DNA of 39,568 nt, taken from positions 1-39,568 of the IMG/VR virus record IMGVR_UViG_3300009551_000080; one strand, written 5' to 3'. The notes under the pieces are model-generated. The model did no database searches. It saw only the letters and a list, made by a program, of their open reading frames with translations, and was not told where the DNA came from. This DNA is from a virus. The position numbers and the translations under genes were made by a program. Below, piece by piece: positions 29,085 to 36,504 of the stretch (its first letter is position 1; each line of letters begins with the position of its first letter).

Positions 29085-29260
29085 TGGCTAAGCATTGGAT
29101 TCAGGACGCTATAAAGCATAAAGGCGCTCTTCATAAAGAATTGCATGTACCTGAGGGGAAAAAAATACCCGCTAAGAAATTAGCTGCTGCCGCTAAGAAA
29201 GGTGGCAAAGAGGGACAAAGAGCCAGCCTTGCAGAAACCCTAAAGAAGATGCACAAATGA
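29084..29260 (+). CDS. 58-residue conserved small phage protein (HWIQDAIKHKGAL type)
   Basis: The N-terminus HWIQDAIKHKGALHKEL followed by VPEGKKIPAKKLAAAAKKG is a pattern I recognise from many phage genomes. Function is unknown. It is basic throughout. It starts with TAATG and ends with ATGA overlaps, so it belongs firmly to the operon. Confidence 0.6.
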   Translation: MAKHWIQDAIKHKGALHKELHVPEGKKIPAKKLAAAAKKGGKEGQRASLAETLKKMHK

Positions 29261-29745
29261 TTTCAAAGGCTAATCTCAAGTTTGTCCAGCCGCGTTCTGA
29301 GGTTAAGTTTGAGGGCGCGAAAGTCGGACAGGCTGTCTACGATATCCTTTCTAAGTCTCATAACTCTTCTCAAGAGGTCGGCGAGACTATGTCTGCCATG
29401 ACCCCACGCTACTATGAAGAACTCATGGCTACCATTGAAGCAAACAATGATAAATATGATCAGCCATACTACATCGTCGTCCTAAGAAAGAAAGAACCTT
29501 GGGCTGTTAACGTGCTGCGCCAATGGTTCATTGCCAGACAAACTAAACCAAGTGCAAAGGTCCTTCGTGAAGACTACCCAAACCATGATTTTGATGTCTG
29601 GAATATCGATCCTAAGCAACATTCCATTAATTTTATATGGACACTACCCACAGCTCAGGATAGTCGAACCATTCTTGCTAATAAAGAATGCTACGATCCT
29701 GCGCTCGTAGAGACTATCACGAAGTTTAATGAGGGAAGGCTTTAA
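29257..29745 (+). CDS. 162-residue hypothetical virion-operon protein
   Basis: Coupled by ATGA to the preceding gene, it holds a folded-looking region with QPYYIVVLRKKEPWAVNVLR and HDFDVWNIDPKQHSINFIWT, rich in aromatic residues. It lies between portal and scaffold, where phages often keep head maturation or decoration genes. No catalytic triad of a protease was seen. The stop lies a few bases before a convergent tRNA gene. Confidence 0.4.
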   Translation: MISKANLKFVQPRSEVKFEGAKVGQAVYDILSKSHNSSQEVGETMSAMTPRYYEELMATIEANNDKYDQPYYIVVLRKKEPWAVNVLRQWFIARQTKPSAKVLREDYPNHDFDVWNIDPKQHSINFIWTLPTAQDSRTILANKECYDPALVETITKFNEGRL

Positions 29746-29748
29746 AAT

Positions 29749-29821
29749 CTGCCCAGAGAGGACTCGAACCCCTAACCAATAAATTAACAGTCTACTGCGC
29801 TACCAATTGCGCTACTGGGCA
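29749..29821 (-). tRNA. tRNA-Asn (anticodon GTT)
   Basis: A full cloverleaf is present on the - strand. The acceptor TGCCCAG pairs perfectly with CTGGGCA. The D stem is GCGC/GCGC with loop AATTGGTA. The anticodon loop is CTGTTAA on a five-pair stem with two G-U pairs, and the T arm is AGGGG-TTCGAGT-CCTCT. CCA is not encoded. It overlaps the 3' end of the 77-residue gene by 38 bases. Confidence 0.9.
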
Positions 29822-30017
29822 ATATCTTTTCATATTCATTAGCCATTGATAGGTATCTATCTACAGCCTTGTTAGCAGCCTCGATAGGGTCTTTAGCGTA
29901 AATGCGCATGTTCTTGTTTTCACCTCGATTAGACTTAATGATCACCACCCAGTCGTCATCTTCGTGAATAGAACGAAAAACAATCGCCCCAATGCCCATG
30001 ATATATATTGGTTTCAT
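29784..30017 (-). CDS. 77-residue protein whose end runs into the tRNA gene
   Basis: GGCGGGA stands six bases before the ATG. The body reads IYIMGIGAIVFRSIHEDDDW, then AKDPIEAANKAVDRYL, a small alpha/beta protein of unknown family. The last 12 residues (PSSAIGSAVDC) are a translation of the tRNA-Asn 5' half. The gene therefore either has been truncated by insertion of the tRNA or uses the tRNA to supply its stop. Confidence 0.5.
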   Translation of the reverse strand: MKPIYIMGIGAIVFRSIHEDDDWVVIIKSNRGENKNMRIYAKDPIEAANKAVDRYLSMANEYEKILPSSAIGSAVDC

Positions 30018-30212
30018 AAATAATCCCGCCTACAAAGGAAGCCTGGGAAGATAAAAGAGGCCACAAACAGCCTTGAACTTACCCCAGGATATTTCAGATA
30101 ATCCGTACGTTCTTACTACCTACTATCTTAACAAAAAAAACCTTACCACCTTGGGTCTTCAGCCTTGGGTCTTACCGGATGTAGTCTTCTTTGCAGGAAG
30201 ATGCCTTTCGGC

Positions 30213-30285
30213 GTTACATATAGGATTCGAACCTACTACCTTCGCGTTAATAGTGCGATGCTCTAACCAAATGAGCTAATGTTTT
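30213..30285 (-). tRNA. Degenerate tRNA-like gene with ATT anticodon loop
   Basis: The - strand D arm (GCTC-ATTTGGTTA-GAGC), anticodon arm (TCGCA-CTATTAA-CGCGA, one mismatch) and T arm (GTAGG-TTCGAAT-CCTAT) are all well formed. The acceptor keeps only four of seven pairs (AAAACAT against ATGTAAC). The loop would carry anticodon ATT, an Asn isoacceptor with an unusual A34. It could be a decaying tRNA, an edited tRNA or a recombination scar. Confidence 0.5.
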
Positions 30286-30333
30286 TTTGTTTTTGTATTC
30301 CTTTAATTTTTATCTCTTTGCATCGGGAAATTA

Positions 30334-30846
30334 TTAATTTTCTAGCAAATCTACGGTGCAATTAGCCATTTCTAGCGCTGCATCAATCGCAACAGGTTCG
30401 TATTTGAGCTGATCTACTTTTTTAGCCTTCTCAGCTGGGTCGTAATATCTGCGCATCTTAATCATCCCAATAGCACCTGTAGTCTGCTGGTATTGCTTAT
30501 CGCTTAATCCTTTATCTGATAGCTGGTTCCAAGCAGATAGCTCCAAAGCGCTCAATTCCCTGCGTCTTTGAATCCATTCATAGAGGGTCTTGGTTACCTG
30601 GGTATTGTTAAGTTCAATTGTCAGATTGTGCAGGCAGTTTGTCTTTTGCACACGATGCTTAAGACTACAAATTTCTTTGATGATATCTGCATGACCCTGT
30701 AGAAGCTCTGAAACTTTTCCCTTCATGTCGGGAAAGGGAGGTTGATCAAAGTCCATGTCTGCGGCATATAGAGAAATCTTCTGTCTATAGTCGGATGCTT
30801 TAGTAGTTAAATACTTTATCTTTTTTAGAGCTTCGATAATTTTCAT
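30334..30846 (-). CDS. DIP1984/septicolysin-like protein
   Basis: This 170-residue protein starts IIEALKKIKYLTTKASDYRQ and has a long helical body including LHNLTIELNNTQVTKTLYEW and RRRELSALELSAW. It ends in a region with ALEMANCTVDLLE. This order (EAL..RK.L..K...L..RI; LI..IN.TN; L...L.RRD.L; final NW..DL) is like that of the DIP1984 family, of unknown function. GAGGTG precedes the ATG. It is alone on the - strand between tRNA genes and scaffold, suggesting it was acquired. Confidence 0.55.
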   Translation of the reverse strand: MKIIEALKKIKYLTTKASDYRQKISLYAADMDFDQPPFPDMKGKVSELLQGHADIIKEICSLKHRVQKTNCLHNLTIELNNTQVTKTLYEWIQRRRELSALELSAWNQLSDKGLSDKQYQQTTGAIGMIKMRRYYDPAEKAKKVDQLKYEPVAIDAALEMANCTVDLLEN

Positions 30847-30914
30847 TTGTCACCTCAATCAGTAGAAAAAGTACTTTCTCATTCTCACTCTTCTTTTCCA
30901 AGTAAAATAATATC

Positions 30915-30944
30915 TTTACAACAAACAACCATAGAGATTATTAA
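30915..30944 (+). promoter_or_regulatory. Promoter for the scaffold/capsid operon
   Basis: TTTACA (30915-30920), an 18-base spacer and TATTAA (30939-30944) lie just upstream of a strong hairpin. The predicted transcript would begin near 30951. Confidence 0.5.
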
Positions 30945-30953
30945 TTAAATATT

Positions 30954-30988
30954 GAAGTTGATACGCAGCTCGCGTAGAGCTCAACTTC
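30954..30988 (+). promoter_or_regulatory. 5' hairpin of the scaffold/capsid mRNA
   Basis: GAAGTTGA (30954-30961) with TCAACTTC (30981-30988), and inside it TACGC (30962-30966) with GCGTA (30972-30976) around AGCTC, form 13 pairs with a four-base bulge. It would stand at the very 5' end of the capsid mRNA. Confidence 0.55.
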
Positions 30989-31033
30989 TAAAACTTGTAG
31001 GCGCTACAGCTGCTCGCCACAGCAAAGGAAGTT

Positions 31034-31744
31034 ATGACCGAAGAAGAAACTGTCAGCGTAGAAGAAGCTCCAATGGATGTCGCTGAATCCACTGAATCGG
31101 AAAGCGTTAGTTCATCTCCAGAGGCCCCAGAATCTAGACGTAAAAGAAATGACGTCGAGTACAACTGGGCAGAGGCCAGAAGGAAGATGGAGGCGTTAGA
31201 CAAACAAAATCGAGAAATGGCAGAGCAATTAAAACAGCTCCAAAAGCCACCTGTTCCTCCGGAAACCGACGAATTAGACAAGTTAGCAGATGACGACATC
31301 CTTACAAAAGGACAAGCCAGAAAGCTAAATGAAAAGATGGCTAGGCAGATCGCCAACGATGCGATCAGACAATACCAAGCGTCGACGGTAGATGAAAGGC
31401 TGCAGGCAAAGTTTCCTGATTTTAGTGACATCGTAACTCCAGAAGCTATTGAAGAACTAAAACAAACTGAGCCTGAACTTGCGTTCTCTTTATCGAATAC
31501 ACCAGATCCTTACGCTCAGGGCGTTGCTGCCTATAAGTTGCTTAAAAGAATGGGGAAAGTAGAAACCATGGCTGATTTACCCGAGAAGAAAAAAGCTCTG
31601 CAAAATAGCCAAAAACCAGTCTCCGTTAATTCTGTGGTTAAAAACAGTGCAATCGGCAATGCCCATCTCTTTGAGAATGGTTTAACAGACGATCTCAAAA
31701 AGAGCCTTTGGAAGGAAATGGAAGAAGCGAGAAAGCGGATGTAA
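31034..31744 (+). CDS. Scaffolding protein
   Basis: This 236-residue protein is highly charged, with an acidic N-terminus and a coiled coil at about 45-75 (AEARRKMEALDKQNREMAEQ). LTKGQARKLNEKMARQIAND follows. The C-terminal tail is basic and helical (LKKSLWKEMEEARKRM), as in scaffolds that contact coat through a small helix-turn-helix. It sits directly ahead of the major capsid gene. AAAGGAA stands before the ATG. The role rests on composition, length and position. Confidence 0.7.
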   Translation: MTEEETVSVEEAPMDVAESTESESVSSSPEAPESRRKRNDVEYNWAEARRKMEALDKQNREMAEQLKQLQKPPVPPETDELDKLADDDILTKGQARKLNEKMARQIANDAIRQYQASTVDERLQAKFPDFSDIVTPEAIEELKQTEPELAFSLSNTPDPYAQGVAAYKLLKRMGKVETMADLPEKKKALQNSQKPVSVNSVVKNSAIGNAHLFENGLTDDLKKSLWKEMEEARKRM

Positions 31745-31770
31745 CTCAAGCTCAAAACTAATGAGCAATC

Positions 31771-32721
31771 ATGAGTATTACAACTACCTCGATACTCCCC
31801 GCTCCGGTGCAGCAATCTTTCAGCTTTAAACTTTTGTCGGTTCCTGTTCCTTACATGATCCACAAAATCCCAGCTGACTTGAAAGCTATGCCCCGCAACG
31901 GTGGAACTACACTGCGTATGCGCCGTTATAATCCGTTAAACACCGCTCCAGTTCCTCTTGGGAATTCTGGAATCACCCCACCTCCGCAAACATTGACATC
32001 CGTCAATATCGATGCGCAGATGGATTTCTATGGAACCTATATCCTGCTCAATGAGCAAGTAACGCTCCAAAACCAAGATCCTGCTCTTAACGAAGCAGCT
32101 CAACGTTTAGGCGTTTCTCTTCGTCAAACCGAAGACCAACTTATGCGCGATATGCTTGCATCGACAAGCTCGTTCATCAATTGTGTCGGTGGTACTGACG
32201 GGGACAATCCTACTGAAATCACACGTTCAGATGTTGATACCGTTGTTCGTACGCTTCGCGGCAACAATGCTTATTCCTTCTTGACCGGTGTACAGGGCGA
32301 AGATCGCTTTGGAACTGCTCCCGTTCGTGATGCTTACTTTGGTCTTGGCCATACTAACCTCATCGGTCAGTTGGACAACGTTCAAGGGTTCATCCAGAAG
32401 TGGAACTATCCTAACCAAAACTCAACTCTCGATGCTGAATGGGGAACTGTTGCGAACGTTCGCTTCCTTCTTTCTTCTATCGGTAGCGTAACACCTAATG
32501 CATCGCTTCTCGGCGCTGATGTTTACAACATCTTTGTCTGTGGAAGGGAAGCGTTCTGTGCTATTGAGCAGGATGGATACAGCGCCCAGTTTATTTACAG
32601 ACCGCCTATTTATGATTCCCCGCTCGCCCTCAACGCAAGCGTCGGATACAAATTCGCCGAAGTGCCTAGAATCACTAACGATACTTGGGTGTTCAACTTA
32701 CGTTGCACACTTAGCACATAA
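31771..32721 (+). CDS. Major capsid protein, N4-gp56 type
   Basis: This 316-residue protein has the hallmark stretch of the N4-gp56 family: GTTLRMRRYNPLNTAPVPLG, FYGTYILLNEQVTLQNQDP, then EAAQRLGVSLRQTEDQLMRD. IFVCGREAFCAI and ITNDTWVFNLRC follow towards the end. It forms the HK97-fold shell. It follows the scaffold gene by 26 bases. The combination of a P22-type portal with an N4-type capsid protein is common in uncultured podoviruses. Confidence 0.88.
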   Translation: MSITTTSILPAPVQQSFSFKLLSVPVPYMIHKIPADLKAMPRNGGTTLRMRRYNPLNTAPVPLGNSGITPPPQTLTSVNIDAQMDFYGTYILLNEQVTLQNQDPALNEAAQRLGVSLRQTEDQLMRDMLASTSSFINCVGGTDGDNPTEITRSDVDTVVRTLRGNNAYSFLTGVQGEDRFGTAPVRDAYFGLGHTNLIGQLDNVQGFIQKWNYPNQNSTLDAEWGTVANVRFLLSSIGSVTPNASLLGADVYNIFVCGREAFCAIEQDGYSAQFIYRPPIYDSPLALNASVGYKFAEVPRITNDTWVFNLRCTLST

Positions 32722-32732
32722 GGAGAAAAATT

Positions 32733-33755
32733 ATGACAGCATCTTTTATCGCAAACTTGACCGGCTCTTTCACTGGCTCAACTGTTGCTCAGAATATTAT
32801 TCTGCCATCAGCTTACCAAAAGATTGAGCTCTTTAACTTAACAGATATGGCAACCGCTGCCACAACGTCTGTTATGACTGCAACAGGGACTAATTTGATG
32901 CCAGCTGGTAGTGCATACTACAGCGTTGGTTCAGGTGCTAGTTCAATTGCCACACCAAAGTTTACCTCTACAGGTGGCTTTACTTTTATCGCTGACTCCG
33001 GAGATCAAACTCCAGGAGTTCAATTAACCGGATCTGCAATAAGTTCTGCGGCTCCAGCTGTTGTTAGTTCTTCTGCAACAGGTGGCCTTGTAGCCGGAAA
33101 CGTTGTACGTATGTACAACACAACCGGTTTGCTCCAAATCGCTGGCATGGATTTTACTGTTGGTACAGTCACTAACAACACTAACTTTCAGCTCGCGTAT
33201 TTAGACACTACTTTGACAAATCTTACAGGTGGAAGTACTTCGAATTACAGGATCATCCCTAACAATCCGAGATACTATCCTCCAAGAAGATTCATCACAA
33301 ATATTGGGTCATCTGGAGTTAATTCGATCATTACTCTTTCGGTAACTCACACTTATACCGTGGGCCAAGCCATTAGAATTTATGTTCCAACTAACTTCGG
33401 CACAGGAACTAATCCATTTATCAGTGGTTCTGTTCCTTTCAATTCATTAACAGCAACCATCGTGGCAATCGGCGCAGCGGATGCTAGCGGATTCACCAAC
33501 ACAATCACTGTTAACGTGAACTCTTCTGCATTCACATTTGGATGGCCAACATCTGCATCTTTTGCAGCTGGTAGCCAAGTACCTTTTGTTGAGCCAGTCG
33601 GCGAAGCAGCTATCAATACGCTAGCTCTTCCTGTCGGCAACTTGCTCGATGACAGAACAAGAAACCAGTCCTTTACTGGTGTTCAAATCGGAACCACTAT
33701 CCAAACCAATGGTAAACTTTACCAATGGGTTGCGAGCGCTGGTATTTCGATCTAA
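32733..33755 (+). CDS. Virion structural protein after the capsid gene
   Basis: This 340-residue Ser/Thr/Gly-rich beta protein has a hydrophobic N-terminus. Repeated segments of the type THTYTVGQAIRIYVPTNFG and MDFTVGTVTNNTNFQLAYLD resemble the FCCH-like modules in two later genes. It ends in LPVGNLLDDRTRNQSFTGVQ. AAGGAG precedes the ATG and a terminator-like hairpin follows the stop. It is probably a capsid decoration or head-vertex protein. Confidence 0.5.
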   Translation: MTASFIANLTGSFTGSTVAQNIILPSAYQKIELFNLTDMATAATTSVMTATGTNLMPAGSAYYSVGSGASSIATPKFTSTGGFTFIADSGDQTPGVQLTGSAISSAAPAVVSSSATGGLVAGNVVRMYNTTGLLQIAGMDFTVGTVTNNTNFQLAYLDTTLTNLTGGSTSNYRIIPNNPRYYPPRRFITNIGSSGVNSIITLSVTHTYTVGQAIRIYVPTNFGTGTNPFISGSVPFNSLTATIVAIGAADASGFTNTITVNVNSSAFTFGWPTSASFAAGSQVPFVEPVGEAAINTLALPVGNLLDDRTRNQSFTGVQIGTTIQTNGKLYQWVASAGISI

Positions 33756-33764
33756 AAAACCCTT

Positions 33765-33793
33765 GGGCGCATAGAAATGTGCGCCCCTTTTAT
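33765..33793 (+). terminator. Hairpin terminator/attenuator after the capsid genes
   Basis: GGGCGCA (33765-33771) and TGCGCCC (33780-33786) form a 7-bp GC-rich stem followed by CTTTTAT. The short T run suggests partial termination, reducing expression of the genes after the capsid pair. Confidence 0.6.
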
Positions 33794-33802
33794 AGGCTAA
33801 AA

Positions 33803-34297
33803 ATGGCAAAACAAAATTTAGACATCGCAGGTTCAGTTACTCCCTTACCGACTTTTACAGAAGCTGCTCACGTATCCAAGACTAAAAAAGAACTTGGAAA
33901 AGAGAAGCTTGAACACTACATGAAAGAAGAGACTAGAACTGTAAAAGGCGTCTTTCAGCTATTTGACAATCCTGGCGCATCGCACCGTGTGATGGTCAGA
34001 AAATATCCTGGAATTCCAATGTTTGACATGGTGATGACAGATGGTATGGAGTATGAAATTCCTCTCTACGTCGCAAGGCATCTTAATGGTATCGACGTTA
34101 CAGCAGAACGAATTAATGGAAAAGTGGGCACCTGTTCTTATCCCGTCCACGGTTTTCTTTCGAAAACAGGAGACCTTAACCCAAGTTCATTAGGTGAAGC
34201 TCCCGGTTTCTCCGGTATTCCTGTTCCAATTGTAGGCGTTCAAAAGCGTATTAAACGATTTGGCTTTCAGTCCTTAGAATTTGCAGGTATGTCTTGA
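33803..34297 (+). CDS. 164-residue conserved virion protein
   Basis: ATG at 33803 is chosen. An upstream frame would pass through the hairpin. The protein has helical charged residues 25-50 (VSKTKKELGKEKLEHYMKEE). A beta core follows with MVRKYPGIPMFDMVMTDGME and YEIPLYVARHLNGIDV. I recall this block from several podovirus-like genomes next to head completion genes, without known function. The stop overlaps the next TTG start as TTGA. Confidence 0.5.
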   Translation: MAKQNLDIAGSVTPLPTFTEAAHVSKTKKELGKEKLEHYMKEETRTVKGVFQLFDNPGASHRVMVRKYPGIPMFDMVMTDGMEYEIPLYVARHLNGIDVTAERINGKVGTCSYPVHGFLSKTGDLNPSSLGEAPGFSGIPVPIVGVQKRIKRFGFQSLEFAGMS

Positions 34298-34857
34298 CAA
34301 TATCCACTTGGCGCCCTGTTTTAAGAGAAATTGCAGATATTACAAATTCTGATCCTGCGATTGTGACGACAACCGAGGCGCACGACTATGCAGACGGGCT
34401 AATTGTCCGTCTGTATGTTTTGGGAACCCCTATGCCGGTTCGAATCCAAGATACCTATGAAATTACCATTCTATCCCCTACAACTTTTTCTATACCCTTA
34501 AATACGACCAACTTTCCTATTTTTTACCCCCCAGAAACAAGCGCGATCTCTTCCATCACCAATGCAAACCCAATGGTTGTAACTGTCGGTGCTCATAATT
34601 TCTTTGTAGGTCAGCAGGTCATCATCGAGGGCGTTGTGGGAATGACATTTGAGATGGATGGCTTCTTTTCGATTGTGAACGGAAAGATCATGCATATTAT
34701 TGCAATCACTCCGACAACTATTTCTTTTAATTTAGACACCAGCGATTATAGTGCATATGTCTCAGGGGGCTCAGTTTCGACGATCTATGTGCCTCAGGTC
34801 ATACCAGTAGGCGAAGTAGCAAGAACGCTTGTGATGGCCGAGAAAAACGTTTCTTAA
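34294..34857 (+). CDS. Virion protein with two FCCH-like modules
   Basis: This 187-residue protein consists mainly of two about 75-residue beta modules. They read ITNSDPAIVTTTEAHDYADG, then FSIPLNTTNF; and ITNANPMVVTVGAHNFFVGQ, VGMTFEMDGFFSIV, then ISFNLDTSDYSAYVSGG. Such modules are annotated as ubiquitin-activating-E1 FCCH-like in many phage tail proteins. A third copy is in the hub gene at 36505. The start is TTG in a TTGA overlap. Confidence 0.6.
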   Translation: MTISTWRPVLREIADITNSDPAIVTTTEAHDYADGLIVRLYVLGTPMPVRIQDTYEITILSPTTFSIPLNTTNFPIFYPPETSAISSITNANPMVVTVGAHNFFVGQQVIIEGVVGMTFEMDGFFSIVNGKIMHIIAITPTTISFNLDTSDYSAYVSGGSVSTIYVPQVIPVGEVARTLVMAEKNVS

Positions 34858-34869
34858 TGGAAGTGGCTC

Positions 34870-35958
34870 ATGACGGTTCCAAATACACTCTCTGCAATCC
34901 AAAAGAAAGTACGTCGAATCACTGGCCGTCCTTCTGTAAATCAACTTTCAGATTCTGATCTCAATGAATATATAAACACTTTTTACATCTATGACTTCAC
35001 TCAACACTTACATCTCGAAAATCTGCGAACTACTTACCAGTTTATTACGACTGCTAATCGTCCTGTCTACGATCTCCCTACTGATCTTTATCTCGGTGGC
35101 TTACCTCCTGTATTTATCGCTGGATATCAATCTTACATGACTCAATCCCGAGAAAACTTTTTTCGCGTTAATCCGGGTCTAAATTTTCTTCAGCAGCAGG
35201 TTTACACTTCAAATGGAAGCAATGGTCCGTATACGGGACAATTCTTAACCAATACCCCAATCGTTCCAGGATTTAAACCGAATCCTCCAGGCGCTTATGT
35301 CCCGAATGCTGTTAATCAAATTGCTGCTAAATTTATTCACTGGAACGTGCTCGTCTCTGCTCTTGGCACTCCAGACCCAACCACTGGCATTGCCCCTTCT
35401 ATTTCGCTTATCGACGATGGCCAAGGAAACCTTATCGACATTAATGATCCTGGAACTACTCCCGTGACTGGTTTCGTTTATAGAGGCACGATCAATTACA
35501 TCACCGGCGCTATCAATATCAATACAACGGGCTTTACTCAGAACATACCAAATGGAAATGCAATTAACGTTCAATATATCCCCTATGTTGCATCGCGTCC
35601 TCAATCGGTTGTCTTTTATCAGGATCAATTTATCCTCTATCCAATTCCAGACCAAGCTTACACCGTTTCCTTCGAAGCTTATCAATACCCTACGGCATTT
35701 CTAGGAACAGATCTCGCGCAAACACCTCAGGTAAAAGAATGGTGGCAGTTGATAGCCATTGGAACATCTTTACTCATCTTTGAAGATAACGGAGATCTTG
35801 AGAACTACGCAAAATACCGTCAGATATTCGATGAATCCATGCGAATGGTACAGCGCCGCACAATAGTTCAACAAACTCCCGAGAGGACAGCCTCCATTTA
35901 TACCGAGCAGTCGGCTTTCTCTCAGTATCCATTTGGCAACAATTTTTCAGGGTTTTAA
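34870..35958 (+). CDS. Head-to-tail adaptor/neck protein
   Basis: This 362-residue protein starts with a helical part (AIQKKVRRITGRPSVNQLSD, then DLNEYINTFYIYDFTQHLHL), typical of connector proteins. A beta-rich middle (about 190-240) follows. The last part, VKEWWQLIAIGTSLLIFEDN then YAKYRQIFDESMRM, is helical. Position between portal/capsid genes and the hub gene supports a ring under the portal, analogous to P22 gp4. The exact family is not certain. Confidence 0.55.
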   Translation: MTVPNTLSAIQKKVRRITGRPSVNQLSDSDLNEYINTFYIYDFTQHLHLENLRTTYQFITTANRPVYDLPTDLYLGGLPPVFIAGYQSYMTQSRENFFRVNPGLNFLQQQVYTSNGSNGPYTGQFLTNTPIVPGFKPNPPGAYVPNAVNQIAAKFIHWNVLVSALGTPDPTTGIAPSISLIDDGQGNLIDINDPGTTPVTGFVYRGTINYITGAININTTGFTQNIPNGNAINVQYIPYVASRPQSVVFYQDQFILYPIPDQAYTVSFEAYQYPTAFLGTDLAQTPQVKEWWQLIAIGTSLLIFEDNGDLENYAKYRQIFDESMRMVQRRTIVQQTPERTASIYTEQSAFSQYPFGNNFSGF

Positions 35959-35961
35959 CTT

Positions 35962-36504
35962 ATGGCTCTTCCTTTTAATCCCAATACGCCTCAACCAAAC
36001 GATGTCATTGCACAGACGCAGAATCCCATTCAGCAGAATTTTGCATCGATAGATACGGCATTCAATAATAGCCCAAATAACTTCTCTCAATTTGCATTCC
36101 AGAACGTAACAGCCCCAGCGGCTCCTGTTAATCCTATAGGTATACTTCATACGGTTTTAGGAGGACAATCGCTTTCAGGACAAGCGGTTCCATTTTGGAG
36201 ACTCCCTTCTGGGGACTATCAGATGCTCCCAGATGTGTTTACCTCGGGAACTACATTTGGATTTGTATTTGGAGCAGTGAGATTCAATTGGGGTGTATTC
36301 ACCTTAAATGCGGCAAATGTCGTTGTTAATCTTCCTTTGGCGTTCCTTACTACAAACTATGCGGTCTCGGTAACTCCATCCACAGCAAGCGGAATCATAA
36401 CTCCAGGAATTATTACTTACCAAGCAGGGCTTAATACAATTACTTTTCATAAGCCGTCAACAATGGCTAATGCAGCCTGTTCGTATATTGCTATAGGTCT
36501 ATAA
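35962..36504 (+). CDS. Tail protein with gp53-like C-terminal domain
   Basis: The N-terminal part of this 180-residue protein (NPNTPQPNDVIAQTQNPIQQ NFASID) resembles attachment segments of small tail proteins. The C-terminal 85 residues include FNWGVFTLNAANVVVNLPLA and NYAVSVTPST. They match the WG...(V)xxPxxFxxxxYxVxxT pattern of gp53-like phage fibre ends. AGGG stands nine bases before the ATG. It is probably a minor fibre or receptor-contact protein close to the hub. Confidence 0.55.
   Translation: MALPFNPNTPQPNDVIAQTQNPIQQNFASIDTAFNNSPNNFSQFAFQNVTAPAAPVNPIGILHTVLGGQSLSGQAVPFWRLPSGDYQMLPDVFTSGTTFGFVFGAVRFNWGVFTLNAANVVVNLPLAFLTTNYAVSVTPSTASGIITPGIITYQAGLNTITFHKPSTMANAACSYIAIGL

Noticed and set aside
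28784-29146. 120-codon - strand hydrophobic frame opposite the Lys-rich genes
   Set aside because: Its Phe/Leu/Ser composition is the complement of the lysine-rich codons on the + strand, and no ribosome site was found.
30149-30173. Direct repeat CCTTGGGTCTT twice with a 14-base period
   Set aside because: Only two short copies in a gap near the tRNA genes; too small to call an iteron or attachment site.
30073-30279. 68-codon + strand frame ending in GFEPTTFALIVRCSNQMS
   Set aside because: The end is the well-known translation of the complement of a tRNA T and anticodon arm; there is no ribosome site and it runs through the tRNA-like gene.
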